Assembly: GCF_000725495.1 (NCBI RefSeq)
Contig: NZ_JNZD01000030.1
Coordinates: 62,001 to 126,000, forward strand
Direction: 5' to 3'
DNA length: 64,000 nucleotides
Origin: Streptomyces aureus
GTDB lineage: Bacteria > Actinomycetota > Actinomycetes > Streptomycetales > Streptomycetaceae
The notes under the pieces were generated by a model. The model saw nothing but the letters and a program-made list of their open reading frames with translations, did no database searches and was not told where the DNA came from. Shown here in pieces: positions 52,058 to 62,361 of this stretch (within the stretch, counting starts at the first letter, position 1; every line of letters begins with the position of its first letter). The position numbers and the translations under genes are program-made.

Positions 52058-52939
52058 ATGGCAGCCGTGACGGCAGCGAGGGCAACGGACACGGCGCAGC
52101 AGGCAGCGACGACCGCGGACGGGGTTCTTCCGCTGATCGACGAGCCGCTGAAGATCAGCCCGAAGGACGCGCGGGAGCTGTCGCGTCAGTTCTTCGACCG
52201 GCTCGCCGTTCTGGAGGAGGGCACGCACGAACACCAGTACGCGCGCAACACCCTGATCGAGATGAACCTCTCGCTCGTGCGGTACGCCGCCGCGCGCTTC
52301 CGCAGCCGCAGCCAGGGCGAGATGGAGGACATCGTCCAGGTCGGCACGATCGGGCTCATCAAGGCCATCGACCGTTTCGAGCTGACCCGCGAGGTCGAGT
52401 TCACCTCCTTCGCGGTGCCTTACATCGTGGGTGAGATCAAGCGCTTCTTCCGTGACACGAGCTGGGCCGTGCACGTGCCGCGCCGGCTGCAGGAGGCTCG
52501 CGTCGAGCTGGCGAAGGCGACGGAGGAGCTGCGCACCCGCCTCGGCCGTACGCCGACGACCCGTGAGCTGTCCGAGCTGATGTGCCTGTCCGAGGAAGAG
52601 GTCATCGAGGCGCGCAAGGCGTCCAACGGCTACAACTCCTCGTCCCTCGACGCGGCGCTGACGGCCGACGGCGGTGCGGACGGCGAGGCGGTCCTCGCGG
52701 ACTTCATCGGCGAGGAGGACCCCTCGCTGGAACTGGTGGAGGACTTCAACTCGCTGGCCCCGCTGATCGCCCAGCTCGACGAGCGGCAGCGCCGGATCAT
52801 TCATCTGCGTTTCGTCGAGGAGCGCACCCAGGCGCAGATCGGTGAGGAACTCGGCATCTCCCAGATGCACGTCTCCCGGCTGATCACCCGCATCATCAAG
52901 CGGCTGCGCGCCGGGCTGCTCGATCCCGCGGTCGCCTGA
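52058..52939 (+). CDS. RNA polymerase sigma factor, SigB/SigF subfamily
   Basis: 293 residues. Region 2 (HQYARNTLIEMNLSLVRYAA; DIVQVGTIGLIKAIDRFE; FTSFAVPYIVGEIKRFFRD), region 3 (LSELMCLSEEEVIEARK) and region 4 (LDERQRRIIHLRFVEERTQA; HVSRLITRIIKRL) are all complete. The SigB/F/G subfamily is set by region 2 and by its partner-switching neighbours. It should direct a general stress or developmental regulon, recognising GNNT-N15-GGGTAY promoters such as the one at 44763-44787. ATG 52058. Confidence 0.95.
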   Translation: MAAVTAARATDTAQQAATTADGVLPLIDEPLKISPKDARELSRQFFDRLAVLEEGTHEHQYARNTLIEMNLSLVRYAAARFRSRSQGEMEDIVQVGTIGLIKAIDRFELTREVEFTSFAVPYIVGEIKRFFRDTSWAVHVPRRLQEARVELAKATEELRTRLGRTPTTRELSELMCLSEEEVIEARKASNGYNSSSLDAALTADGGADGEAVLADFIGEEDPSLELVEDFNSLAPLIAQLDERQRRIIHLRFVEERTQAQIGEELGISQMHVSRLITRIIKRLRAGLLDPAVA

Positions 52940-52971
52940 CGCCCGCGCAGGTCAGCGCCTCTGAGGCCATC

Positions 52972-53014
52972 CCGTCGGCCCGCCCCGGACTCCGGTCCCG
53001 GGGCGGGCCGACGG
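52972..53014 (+). terminator. Terminator of the sigma-factor gene
   Basis: A perfect 17-bp inverted repeat (CCGTCGGCCCGCCCCGG, nine-base loop) lies 33 bases past the stop codon, followed by CGTTT. Confidence 0.85.
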
Positions 53015-53133
53015 CGTTTCGCGCGCCCGGCCCCGGTGACCGGGAACGAGAGGGTCCTGTCTATCCCGTTCGCCGCGAGTTATTCCTGTCACCGGCCACA
53101 TTCCCGGGCCGTCGAGGAATTCCCCCGCACGCT

Positions 53134-53163
53134 TTGTTCCGGTCCTGTGATCTGGGTTAGCCT
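53134..53163 (+). promoter_or_regulatory. Promoter of the hybrid kinase gene
   Basis: TTGTTC (53134-53139) and TAGCCT (53158-53163) spaced 18 bp fit a housekeeping promoter, leaving a leader of about 130 bases. Confidence 0.55.
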
Positions 53164-53295
53164 GCGGCGTATTTTCTTGACGGGATGACCCGTGATCTGC
53201 GGGAACCCCACGGACAGGCGGGGGGCCGTCCGTGGGCCCGGCGCGGTTCCGAGTTCCGTGACACGGGACTCCTGGGGAGCGGAACGAGGGTGGCC

Positions 53296-56200
53296 ATGAC
53301 CAGGGCAGCGAGCGGGACGTCCGTACGGACACCGGGTGAGCAGGAGCTGCGGCAACTGCTGGCCGGCCTGACCGCCGTGCGCGACGGCGACTTCGGCACC
53401 CGGCTCCCGGACGAGGCCGGAGGTCTGCTGGGCGACATCGCCACGGTGTTCAACGGCATGGTCGACCAGTTGTCCGTGTTCACCTCGGAGGTGACCCGGG
53501 TGGCGCGCGAGGTCGGTACCGAGGGCACGCTCGGCGGCCAGGCGGAGGTGCCGGGCGTCTCGGGCACCTGGGCCGACCTCACCGACTCCGTCAACGCGAT
53601 GGCGGGCAACCTCACGACACAGGTCCGCGACATCGCGCAGGTGGCCACGGCGGTCGCCAAGGGCGATCTCTCGCAGAAGATCGACGTTCCCGCCCGGGGC
53701 GAGATCCTGCAGCTGAAGGAGACCGTCAACACGATGGTCGACCAGCTGTCCGCGTTCGCCGACGAGGTCACCCGCGTCGCCCGCGAGGTCGGCACCGACG
53801 GACGCCTCGGCGGGCAGGCGCAGGTTCCCGGCGTCGGCGGCGTCTGGCGCGACCTCACCGACTCGGTGAACTTCATGGCCGGCAACCTCACGGCCCAGGT
53901 CCGCAACGTGGCCCAGGTCACCACGGCGGTGGCCCAGGGAGATCTGTCCCAGAAGATCACCGTTGATGCCCGGGGCGAGATCCTGGAGCTCAAGAACACC
54001 ATCAACACGATGGTCGACCAGTTGTCCGCGTTCGCCGACGAGGTCACCCGCGTCGCCCGCGAGGTCGGCACCGACGGACGCCTCGGCGGCCAGGCCGACG
54101 TGAAGGGCGTCAAGGGCACCTGGCGCGACCTGACCGACTCCGTGAACTTCATGGCGGGCAACCTCACCGCCCAGGTCCGCTCCATCGCGCAGGTGGCCAC
54201 CGCGGTCGCCAAGGGCGACCTGTCGCAGAAGATCACCGTCGACGCGCGCGGCGAGATCCTCGAACTCAAGGAGACCATCAACACGATGGTCGAGCAGCTC
54301 TCCGCGTTCGCCGACGAGGTCACCCGCGTCGCCCGCGAGGTCGGCACGGCGGGCAACCTGGGCGGGCAGGCCACCGTGCGGGGTGTGTCGGGCACCTGGA
54401 AGGACCTCACCGACAACGTCAACGTGATGGCGTCGAACCTGACCGGCCAGGTCCGCTCCATCGCCCAGGTGGCCACCGCGGTCGCCCGCGGCGACCTGTC
54501 GCAGAAGATCACCGTGGAGGCGAAGGGCGAGGTCGCGGCGCTGGCCGACGTCATCAACACGATGGTCGACACGCTGTCCGCGTTCGCCGACGAGGTCACC
54601 CGCGTCGCCCGCGAGGTCGGCACCGAGGGACGCCTCGGCGGCCAGGCGCACGTGCCCAACGTGGCCGGCACCTGGAAGGACCTCACGGACAACGTCAACT
54701 CGATGGCCAACAACCTCACCGGACAGGTGCGCAACATCGCCCTGGTGACGACGGCGGTGGCCAAGGGCGACCTTTCCAAGAAGATCGACGTCGACGCGCG
54801 CGGCGAGATCCTCGAACTCAAGACGACCATCAACACCATGGTCGACCAGCTCTCCGCCTTCGCCGCCGAGGTCACCCGCGTGGCGCGCGAGGTCGGCAGC
54901 GAGGGCAGGCTCGGCGGCCAGGCCGAGGTGGAGGGCGTCTCGGGCACCTGGAAGCGGCTGACCGAGAACGTGAACGAGCTGGCCGGCAACCTCACGCGCC
55001 AGGTCCGCGCGATCGCCGAGGTCACCGGAGCGGTGGCCGAGGGCGACCTGACCCGGTCCATCACGGTGGAGGCCTCGGGCGAGGTCGCCGACCTGAAGGA
55101 CAACATCAACTCCATGGTGGAGTCGCTGCGGGAGACGACCCGCGCCAACCAGGAACAGGACTGGCTCAAGACCAACCTGGCCCGTATCTCCGGTCTGATG
55201 CAGGGATACCGCGACCTGGACGTGGTGGCCGACCTCATCATGGACGAGCTCACCCCGCTGGTCGCCGCGCAGTACGGGGCCTTCTACCTCGCCGAGGAGA
55301 CCACGAAGGGCACCGAGCTCAGGCTCGTCGGGTCCTACGGCTACCCGGACGAGGACGGGCGACCCACACGCATCCCGCTGGGCCGCTCGCTCGTCGGACA
55401 GGCCGCGCGCAGCCGGCGGGCGATCACCGTGGACGAGGTGCCGCCGGGCTACGTCACCATCTCCTCGGGCCTCGGACGGACCGCGCCCACCGCGCTGGTG
55501 GTGCTGCCGATCGTCGTCGAGGAACAGGTCCTCGGAGTGATCGAGCTCGCCTCGGTGACCCGTTTCACCCAGGGTCACCGGACCTTCCTGGAACAGCTGA
55601 TGGAGACGATCGGGGTCAACGTCAGCACCATCGTGGCCAACGCCCGTACCGACGAGCTGCTGGGCGAGTCGCAGCGGCTGACCGCCGAACTCCAGGCACG
55701 CTCCGAGGAGTTGCAGGTCCAGCAGGACGAGCTCCAGCGCTCCAACGCCGAGCTGGAGGACAAGGCGTCCCTGCTCGCGACGCAGAACCGCGACATCGAG
55801 GCGAAGAACCTCCAGATCGAGCAGGCCCGGCAGGAACTGGAGGCCCGGGCGCAGCAGTTGTCGCTGGCGTCCAAGTACAAGTCCGAGTTCCTCGCCAACA
55901 TGAGCCACGAGCTGCGGACCCCGCTCAACAGCCTCCTCATCCTGGCCCAGCTGCTGGCGCAGAACCCGTCCCGCAATCTCACGCCCAAGCAGGTCGAGTA
56001 CGCGGGCATCATCCACTCCGCGGGCTCCGACCTGCTCCAGCTGATCAACGACATCCTCGACCTGTCGAAGGTCGAGGCCGGCAAGATGGACGTGACCCCC
56101 GAGCGGGTCCCGCTGCGACAGCTGCTCGAGTACGTCGAGGCCACCTTCCGCCCGATGACCTCGCAGAAGAGCCTGGACTTCACCGTCAGCACGGCTCCCG

Positions 56201-57573
56201 GGGCCCCGGTGGACCTGCTCACCGACGACTCCCGGCTGCGGCAGGTGCTGCGCAACCTGCTGTCGAACGCGGTGAAGTTCACCGAGCAGGGCCGGGTCGA
56301 GCTGCGCATCGAACCGGCGGCCGACCAGGAGATCCCCGCGGGCGTCCGGCGGGGCGGCACGATCGCCGCGTTCCGGGTCAAGGACACCGGCATCGGCATC
56401 CCGGAGCAGCAGCTGGAGACGATCTTCGGCGCCTTCCAGCAGGCCGACGGCACCACGAGCCGCAAGTACGGCGGCACCGGTCTCGGTCTGTCCATCACCC
56501 GTGAGATCGCCCATCTGCTCGGCGGAGCGGTCACCGTGGACAGCACGCCCGGCCAGGGCAGCACGTTCACGCTCTTCCTGCCGGTCGCCCGGCCCGAGTT
56601 CGAGGAGCTGCTGGCGGGTGTCCGCACCGCGGAGCCGGCCCCGCAGGAGGACTCCGCGGCGCACACCGAACCCCGGCACTCCGCTTCCGGCACGATCAGC
56701 CTGCCCCGCCAGCGGCGCCGCCGGCTGCTGGTCGTGGAGGAGCGGCCGCGGGGTCTGCTGACGCTGGTGGCCGAGAGCGCGGTCGGGGACGTGGCCCGCA
56801 GCCGTGACGAGGGGGACGCCCGGGAGAGCGTGGACGTCGTCACCGTCGTCGGGGCGCAGGAGGCCGCCGGCGCGCTGGCGGCGGAGCCGTGGCACTGCGT
56901 CGTGCTCGAACTCGGCATGCCGGAGGGCGAGACGGCCCGGTTCCTCGAAGCCGCCAAGGGCGACTCGGCTCTGGCGACGGTGCCTGTGCTCGTCCACAAC
57001 GGCAGCCGGGTCGACCTCGCGCAGGAGCGTGCGCTCCAGTCGCGCTCGGGCGCCCGCTCGCTGGAGTTCCTGTCCAGCCTGGACGAGCTGCGCGAGCGGA
57101 TCGCGCTGCACCTGTCCGCGGAGCAGCCGGGCGACGTGGTGCCGCTGGTCCGCGCGGAGGAGGCGAGGCATCTGCCCGCGGGGCCGGTCGACGGCGCCTC
57201 CCAGGGCCGTACGGTCCTCGTCGTCGACGACGACGCCCGCAATCTGTTCGCGCTCAGCGGGATCCTGGAGCTGCACGGCTTCCAGGTGCTGCACGCGGAG
57301 AACGGCAGGAAGGGCATCGAGACCCTGCTCGGCCGGCCCGAGGTCGCGCTGATCCTGATGGACGTGATGATGCCCGAGATGGACGGGTACACCGCGACCG
57401 CCGAGATCCGCAGGATGCCGGAGTACGCCGACCTGCCGATCATCGCGGTGACGGCGAAGGCCATGCCCGGCGACCGGGAGAAGAGCCTGCTGTCGGGTGC
57501 CAGCGACCATGTCACCAAGCCGGTGGACACCGAGGACCTCATCGCGTGTGTCCGGCGCTGGCTCGGGGAGTGA
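53296..57573 (+). CDS. Hybrid histidine kinase with six HAMP-type repeats
   Basis: 1425 residues and cytoplasmic, with no membrane segment. Residues of about 65-616 are six near-identical 92-residue HAMP-type units ([11 protein letters not shown]...LSQKI...). A GAF domain ([14 protein letters not shown]), a long coiled coil, HisKA with phospho-acceptor His871 ([11 protein letters not shown]), HATPase ([24 protein letters not shown]) and two C-terminal receivers follow. The first receiver has Glu1205 (VVLELGMP) where the Asp should be; the second is canonical (Asp1356, [12 protein letters not shown]). It may serve as an osmotic or redox sensor. GAGGG lies six bases before ATG 53296. Confidence 0.93.
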   Translation: MTRAASGTSVRTPGEQELRQLLAGLTAVRDGDFGTRLPDEAGGLLGDIATVFNGMVDQLSVFTSEVTRVAREVGTEGTLGGQAEVPGVSGTWADLTDSVNAMAGNLTTQVRDIAQVATAVAKGDLSQKIDVPARGEILQLKETVNTMVDQLSAFADEVTRVAREVGTDGRLGGQAQVPGVGGVWRDLTDSVNFMAGNLTAQVRNVAQVTTAVAQGDLSQKITVDARGEILELKNTINTMVDQLSAFADEVTRVAREVGTDGRLGGQADVKGVKGTWRDLTDSVNFMAGNLTAQVRSIAQVATAVAKGDLSQKITVDARGEILELKETINTMVEQLSAFADEVTRVAREVGTAGNLGGQATVRGVSGTWKDLTDNVNVMASNLTGQVRSIAQVATAVARGDLSQKITVEAKGEVAALADVINTMVDTLSAFADEVTRVAREVGTEGRLGGQAHVPNVAGTWKDLTDNVNSMANNLTGQVRNIALVTTAVAKGDLSKKIDVDARGEILELKTTINTMVDQLSAFAAEVTRVAREVGSEGRLGGQAEVEGVSGTWKRLTENVNELAGNLTRQVRAIAEVTGAVAEGDLTRSITVEASGEVADLKDNINSMVESLRETTRANQEQDWLKTNLARISGLMQGYRDLDVVADLIMDELTPLVAAQYGAFYLAEETTKGTELRLVGSYGYPDEDGRPTRIPLGRSLVGQAARSRRAITVDEVPPGYVTISSGLGRTAPTALVVLPIVVEEQVLGVIELASVTRFTQGHRTFLEQLMETIGVNVSTIVANARTDELLGESQRLTAELQARSEELQVQQDELQRSNAELEDKASLLATQNRDIEAKNLQIEQARQELEARAQQLSLASKYKSEFLANMSHELRTPLNSLLILAQLLAQNPSRNLTPKQVEYAGIIHSAGSDLLQLINDILDLSKVEAGKMDVTPERVPLRQLLEYVEATFRPMTSQKSLDFTVSTAPGAPVDLLTDDSRLRQVLRNLLSNAVKFTEQGRVELRIEPAADQEIPAGVRRGGTIAAFRVKDTGIGIPEQQLETIFGAFQQADGTTSRKYGGTGLGLSITREIAHLLGGAVTVDSTPGQGSTFTLFLPVARPEFEELLAGVRTAEPAPQEDSAAHTEPRHSASGTISLPRQRRRRLLVVEERPRGLLTLVAESAVGDVARSRDEGDARESVDVVTVVGAQEAAGALAAEPWHCVVLELGMPEGETARFLEAAKGDSALATVPVLVHNGSRVDLAQERALQSRSGARSLEFLSSLDELRERIALHLSAEQPGDVVPLVRAEEARHLPAGPVDGASQGRTVLVVDDDARNLFALSGILELHGFQVLHAENGRKGIETLLGRPEVALILMDVMMPEMDGYTATAEIRRMPEYADLPIIAVTAKAMPGDREKSLLSGASDHVTKPVDTEDLIACVRRWLGE
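53488..55143 (+). repeat. Six 276-bp tandem repeats encoding HAMP units
   Basis: Units start at 53488, 53764, 54040, 54316, 54592 and 54868, exactly 276 bp apart and in frame. Identity is high across all copies (GAGGTCACCCGCGTCGCCCG recurs), favouring recombination and copy-number change. Confidence 0.95.
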
Positions 57574-57657
57574 CATGACACCCGGCACCGCCCGCCGCGG
57601 CCGCCCGGCGGGACTCCCGCCGCGGCCGCCCCTCCCCCGCCCAGGAGCGGCCGCACG

Positions 57658-60081
57658 ATGAACAGTCCCGAGACGACCGGCGCGGACGCGGACGCCCCCG
57701 GTCCCCCGGACGACGCACTGGACGCCGGGCCCACCGGCGATCTCACGCGCACGCCCAGGACGTCCCCGGTGGGCCGGCTCGCGGCCACCGTCGAGCGGCT
57801 GCGCCACGAGGTGCGGGCCGCCCAGGCCGAGGCCGACGGGCGCGCCCTGATCGAGCTGGCCAAGGGCATCCTGGTCGAACGGCTGGGATGCGGACCGGCA
57901 CAGGCCGCCCGTCAGCTCACCGAGCTGGCCGCCCAGGCCCGTGTGCCGCAGCTCCAGCTCGCGGTCGAGATCATCAACCAGGCGGCGCACGACCGGCTCT
58001 CGGAGGTGACCAGCACCTTCCTGTCCGCGACGGGTGAGCGGCCGTCGCGGGACGACGCTCCCGCCGTGCGACTGCGCGCGGCCGAGAGCGGCGCCCTGGC
58101 GGCAGGAGACACCCAGGCGGTGGCCGACTCCCTGCTCCAGCACGCGCTCACCCCGCTCGGGGCGGTCGCCGTGGCCATCTGGGCGGCGGACGCGGACGGT
58201 TCGCTGTCCCTGGCGGGCAGCGCGGGGTTCTCGGCGGCGGAGGCCCGGCGCTGGCGTTACGTTCCTCCGGGGGTGGCGACGGTGGCGCGCCGCGCCCTGT
58301 CCGACCGTGCGGCGCGGTGGGTGCCCTCGCTGGCGGGCACCGGACTGCCGACCATCGGGCACACGGAGCATCCGGACGGCGGCCGGGTCGCGGTGCCGGC
58401 CGGTTCCGGGGGCCGCATCCACGGCGTCCTGGAGATCGCCTGGCCCTCGGTCCTCGGGCCGCAGCCGCCACAGGTCGTCCGTCAGGTCGAGGCGCTGGCC
58501 GAACTGTGCTCGCACACCCTGGAGACCCACGCGCTGCCGGGCGACTGCCAGGACGTACGGGGCACCGCCGACGTCTGCGAACTCATCGACCTGGTGGACG
58601 GACTGCACGATCCCGCCCTGGTCCTCGTGCCCCAGCTCGACGACGAGGGACGGCTCGCCGACTTCCGCATCCGCCATGTGAACGGGCGTTTCCTCGACCC
58701 GGCCGGCCGGCCGCGCGGCACCGTCCAGGGGGCGCTGCTGCTGGAGGCCTATCCGCTGGCCGCCGGACAGAGCGGCCTGTTCGCCTGCGTCGAGCGGGTC
58801 TACGCGACCGGGGAGCCGTTCCGGGCCCGCCGCATGGATCTGACCGCGCTGGTCGACCAGGTGCCGCTGTCGGCCGTGGCGGACATCAACGTCAGCCGGC
58901 ACGGCGGGACCGTGCTGCTCATCTGGCGCATAGAGGACGAGACGGCACGCCTTGCGAGTCTGCTCCAGCACGCGCAGCGGCTCGGCCGGATCGGCGGGTT
59001 CGAGGAGAACCTGCTGACCGGCGAGACCATCTGGAACGAGACGCTCTTCGATCTGTACGGCCGCTCCCCCGCGGGCGCGCCCGTCCCGCTGGAGGAGCTG
59101 GCCGCGCACGCCCATGCCGACGACGCCGTCGGCATCGGCCGATTCCTGCGCACGGTGCTGCACCATCGCCGGCCCGCCACCGCCGCGTTCCGGCTGCAGC
59201 GTCCCGACGGCGTGACCCGGCACATCCGGGTGGTGGCCGAGCCGGTGCTCGACGCCGAGGGCCGGCTGTTCGCGGTGCGCGGGGCCTACCAGGACATCTC
59301 GGCGCAGCACTGGACCGAGGTGGCGCTGGCGGTCACCCGCGACCAGCTGGCGCACACCGAGCAGCAGGCCCATGAGCGCAACCGGCTGACCCTTCAGCTG
59401 CAGCACGCGATCATGCCGCCGACCCAGGCGCCGCTGCGGGCCCCGGGGCTCGACGTGGCGGTGCGCTACCGGCCGGCGGAGACCGAACAGCTCGTCGGGG
59501 GCGACTGGTACGACGCCGTCGTGCTGTCCTCGGGGCTGGTCCTGCTGTGCGTCGGCGACGTGGCCGGTCACGGCATAGAGGCGGCGACGAGCATGGTGGT
59601 GCTGCGCAACGCGCTGCGCGGACTGGCCGTGACGGGCGCGGGGCCGGGGCAGCTGCTGTCCTGGCTCAACATCGTGGCGCACCACCTGACGGGCGGGGTC
59701 ACCGCCACCGCGGTCTGCGGGATCTACGACCCCGAGCGCCGTGTGCTGCGCTGGGCGCGGGCCGGACATCTCCCGCCCGTCCTGGTCCGGGACGCGGACG
59801 CGAGCCCGCTGCCGCTCCTCAAGGGCATCCTGCTCGGTGCCGTCCCCGAGGCGACGTTCGAGGAGGACGAGGTCCAGCTGGAGGTCCACGACACGCTGTT
59901 GATGTACACGGACGGTCTGATCGAGCGGCGCGACCGCTCGGTGGAGGTGTCGCTGCGGCAGCTGCTCACCGCGGCCCGGACGACCTCCGGGACGCTGGAC
60001 CAGCAGCTGGACCGGCTCCTGACCTACAGCAGGTCCGACACCGACGACGACACCTGCATCGTCGGCATCCGGGTCGAGTAG
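57658..60081 (+). CDS. ANTAR-GAF-PAS-PP2C phosphatase
   Basis: 807 residues. The N-terminal ANTAR-type RNA-binding helix bundle (LIELAKGILVERLGCGPAQAA, residues of about 60-105), a GAF-like region, one or two PAS domains (GRIGGFEENLLTGETIWN) and a SpoIIE-type PP2C domain with GGDWYD, GDVAGHG, YTDG and DDDTCIV intact. It would dephosphorylate a STAS antagonist when its sensors or RNA-binding ANTAR module signal. It follows the hybrid kinase by 84 bases in the same direction, probably in one operon. ATG 57658 lies behind GGAGCGG. Confidence 0.92.
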   Translation: MNSPETTGADADAPGPPDDALDAGPTGDLTRTPRTSPVGRLAATVERLRHEVRAAQAEADGRALIELAKGILVERLGCGPAQAARQLTELAAQARVPQLQLAVEIINQAAHDRLSEVTSTFLSATGERPSRDDAPAVRLRAAESGALAAGDTQAVADSLLQHALTPLGAVAVAIWAADADGSLSLAGSAGFSAAEARRWRYVPPGVATVARRALSDRAARWVPSLAGTGLPTIGHTEHPDGGRVAVPAGSGGRIHGVLEIAWPSVLGPQPPQVVRQVEALAELCSHTLETHALPGDCQDVRGTADVCELIDLVDGLHDPALVLVPQLDDEGRLADFRIRHVNGRFLDPAGRPRGTVQGALLLEAYPLAAGQSGLFACVERVYATGEPFRARRMDLTALVDQVPLSAVADINVSRHGGTVLLIWRIEDETARLASLLQHAQRLGRIGGFEENLLTGETIWNETLFDLYGRSPAGAPVPLEELAAHAHADDAVGIGRFLRTVLHHRRPATAAFRLQRPDGVTRHIRVVAEPVLDAEGRLFAVRGAYQDISAQHWTEVALAVTRDQLAHTEQQAHERNRLTLQLQHAIMPPTQAPLRAPGLDVAVRYRPAETEQLVGGDWYDAVVLSSGLVLLCVGDVAGHGIEAATSMVVLRNALRGLAVTGAGPGQLLSWLNIVAHHLTGGVTATAVCGIYDPERRVLRWARAGHLPPVLVRDADASPLPLLKGILLGAVPEATFEEDEVQLEVHDTLLMYTDGLIERRDRSVEVSLRQLLTAARTTSGTLDQQLDRLLTYSRSDTDDDTCIVGIRVE

Positions 60082-60153
60082 GGCGGGAGGGCGCCCGGCC
60101 GCGGGGTCCACCCGGCCGCGCGGGCGGCGGGGCGGACCCCGCGGTACGAGTGC

Positions 60154-60235
60154 GGCCCCGCCGGCAGCCGGGGGGAGTGGCTGCCTGCGGGGCCGTGCAG
60201 CTCGGGCTTCGCCAGGGGGGTAGCTTCCCGAGCTG
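60154..60235. terminator. Two adjacent hairpins between convergent genes
   Basis: A nested hairpin at 60154-60194 (GGCCCCGC and GGCAGCC with their complements) and an exact 9-bp inverted repeat (CAGCTCGGG, 60198-60206 and 60227-60235). They probably terminate transcription from both sides. Confidence 0.7.
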
Positions 60236-60320
60236 TCTCAGGATGCTGGTGCCCGGCTTCCCGGGATGCATGCACACGAGTTTCGGGCGGGTTTTCCCCT
60301 CGTATGGCCGAGCGGCCGGA

Positions 60321-61064
60321 TCAGGGCCGCCGCCGCAGGGCGTGCAGCAGCGGTTCCAGGGACGCCGTGACGCTCTGCGGGGGCACACCCGCCTCGTGCA
60401 GCGCCTTCGCGCGGACGGGATGGCGGGCGTATCCGAGGAACGGAACGCCTGCCCGGTGGGCCGCCGCGTGTTCCGCGGGCGTGCCGCCGATCACGAGCGA
60501 GGTCTCCGGTTCGGCCGCCATGGTGTCGAGGGCGAGTTCCAGGACCCCGGGGCGCGGCGCCCGGGTGTCCGGGTCCGGGGTACGGCCGAATATGTGCGGG
60601 GCGAAGCAGGGGGTGAGGTCCCGCGCGTTCAGATACGAGGTGACGCTCCGCGCCGAGGTGTCGGTCGCGACGGCGAGCCGTGCCCCGACCGCGACCCAGG
60701 TGCGGACCAGCGGGTCCGCGTACGCCGTCGGCATCGCGGTGCGCACCGCCTCTTGCTCGGTCCGGCCGAGCCACGCGTCGAGGCGGGCGGCCGCCTCGCT
60801 CCCGGGATGCCGTCCGGTCAGTGCCGCCAGGGCGCGGTAGGGGTCCGCGTGCCCGTGCTCCTCCTCGGTGAGCACCGCGGCGAGGCCCTGTTCCGTCAGC
60901 CAGTCCCGCTGGGCCCGGACGACGGCCGTCGCCGAGGGCCCGGAGAACAGCTGGCACAGCGGACCGTCGAAGCCGAAGACGACATACCGGGTCCGCGCGA
61001 TCAGTTCCCGAACATTTTCGATCCGACTCGTCACCACATTGATCTGTCCCGTCCCGGCCGTCAC
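60321..61064 (-). CDS. HAD-like protein lacking catalytic acids
   Basis: 247 residues, HAD fold. Motif I reads VVFGFDGPL: the nucleophile Asp is Gly31, with only Asp33 kept. Motif IV reads VIGGTPAEH instead of GD..D, and the motif III Lys is not conserved (RTPDPDTRAPRPG). All three catalytic regions are altered, so it is unlikely to be a phosphatase. The gene has normal codon use and no frameshift, which suggests retained non-catalytic use, for example metabolite sensing. Start ATG 61064 lies beside a divergent or converging DMT transporter. Confidence 0.85.
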   Translation of the reverse strand: MTAGTGQINVVTSRIENVRELIARTRYVVFGFDGPLCQLFSGPSATAVVRAQRDWLTEQGLAAVLTEEEHGHADPYRALAALTGRHPGSEAAARLDAWLGRTEQEAVRTAMPTAYADPLVRTWVAVGARLAVATDTSARSVTSYLNARDLTPCFAPHIFGRTPDPDTRAPRPGVLELALDTMAAEPETSLVIGGTPAEHAAAHRAGVPFLGYARHPVRAKALHEAGVPPQSVTASLEPLLHALRRRP

Positions 61065-61167
61065 TAAGCGGGCGACGGCGGGCCAGTCGATGTGATTCGG
61101 CCGGACCCCCTTGCCTCTCCCCCGGTTCCGGGTCCGAATCGCCCGTCCCGGACCGGCCCGGACGGGG

Positions 61168-62025
61168 TCAGTGGGCCATGTCCGCGAGGTGCGGAACGAC
61201 CCGGGTCAGCCGCAGGACGCCCCACAGGACCAGCGCGGCGCCGAGCAGCTCGGGCAGCAGCCACCAGCCCGTGCGGATCGTCTCGCCGAAGAGGGTGACT
61301 CCGAGCACCAGGCTGAGCGCCGCGTCGCCGATCGTCAGCGCGGGCTGCGAGGCGGCCAGGGGGCCGGCCTGGAGGGCGTTCTCCAGCAGCAGGACGGCGG
61401 TGATGCCGGTGACGACGAATCCGTAGGTCTGCCACGCGCCGAGGAAGGCGGTGAAGCCGTCGTCGTCGAGTGTGCCCATGGCCGACTTGAGGAGCGCGGC
61501 GGTGAGCGCGTTGCTGATCGCCGACGCCGATCCGAGGACGGCGGCCCGGAACAGCGGCGGGCGGCCCGGACGGGCGGCGACGACCGCGACCGCCACCGCT
61601 CCCAGGCACAGGACCAGCACCGGGATCCAGCGCTCCATGGAGGCGTACGAGCGTGCCCCCGAGGGCGCGGCCGACAGGAGGACGAGCCCGAGCCCGGCCA
61701 CGACGGCGGCGACCGCCTGCCAGGCCGCGGGCGACAGGCGGCGGTGCAGCAGCGGCACGGCGATCATCAAGGCGAAGGGCAGTTCCAGGATGAACAGGGG
61801 CTGTACGAGGGACAGCGGCCCGTTCGCCAGCGCGAGGGCCTGGAAGAGTGCCGCCCCGATCACGCCGCCGATGCCGATCAGCCAGGGCGGCTGCCGGGCG
61901 AGGCGAAGGATGAACCGCAGCCCGCCGCCCTCGGTGACACGGGAGGCCGCCTTGCGCTGGAACGCCGTTCCCATCGCGTTGCTGGCGGCCCCGAGGAGCG
62001 CGAACAGCACGGCCAGTCCTGTCAC
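61168..62025 (-). CDS. DMT superfamily transporter (NIPA/EamA-like)
   Basis: 285 residues with about nine membrane helices. It begins LAVLFALLGAASNAMGTAFQ and contains PLSLVQPLFILELPFALMIA and QPALTIGDAALSLVLGVTLF, a pattern like NIPA-type magnesium or drug/metabolite transporters. The substrate is uncertain. GTG 62025 follows GGAGG almost directly. It ends 103 bp upstream of the HAD gene start and could be cotranscribed with it. Confidence 0.85.
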   Translation of the reverse strand: MTGLAVLFALLGAASNAMGTAFQRKAASRVTEGGGLRFILRLARQPPWLIGIGGVIGAALFQALALANGPLSLVQPLFILELPFALMIAVPLLHRRLSPAAWQAVAAVVAGLGLVLLSAAPSGARSYASMERWIPVLVLCLGAVAVAVVAARPGRPPLFRAAVLGSASAISNALTAALLKSAMGTLDDDGFTAFLGAWQTYGFVVTGITAVLLLENALQAGPLAASQPALTIGDAALSLVLGVTLFGETIRTGWWLLPELLGAALVLWGVLRLTRVVPHLADMAH

Positions 62026-62361
62026 CCCTCCACCATGCCCCGGGACGGAGATCCGGGCCTCCCCGCGGAGACGAGAACGAGGACAGGGACGGGGGATGAA
62101 ACTCATGCGGCGGGGCACCCGGTCCGAGGAGCCCCGTCATCTCATCCCCGTGATGGCGGGGCTCCTTGCCGCCCGCGGGCTACCTGGGCCCCCTCGGGCT
62201 CCGCCCACGCGGGCCCATCCCCCCTTGGGCCCCGCCCACGCCCCGCCGCTCCGCCCCCCCTCGCCCCGTCGGTCCCTCTCCGGCCCCGCCCCCGTCCGCG
62301 AACCGATCAACGTGCGCGACGCCGGGGAAGGGAGGAGCGTGGTGGCGAAGGAAGGAGTGCC
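62026..62361. other. Intergenic region with hairpin and C-rich tract
   Basis: 336 bases. An exact 9-bp inverted repeat (GGAGCCCCG, 62128-62136 with complement at 62157-62165) is followed by a C-rich, low-complexity stretch to about 62300. GGAAGGAG precedes the PP2C start. No gene is seen. Confidence 0.55.

Noticed and set aside
53488..55143. Mobile element or assembly artefact for the 276-bp units
   Set aside because: Units differ at many positions, keep the frame and end cleanly at domain borders, as expected for HAMP duplications.
53089..60111. A 2340-codon open frame on the minus strand
   Set aside because: It lies opposite the hybrid kinase and PP2C genes and arises from their codon bias. 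It has no domain pattern, is rich in Arg/Gly/Val shadows, and its repeats mirror the HAMP units.
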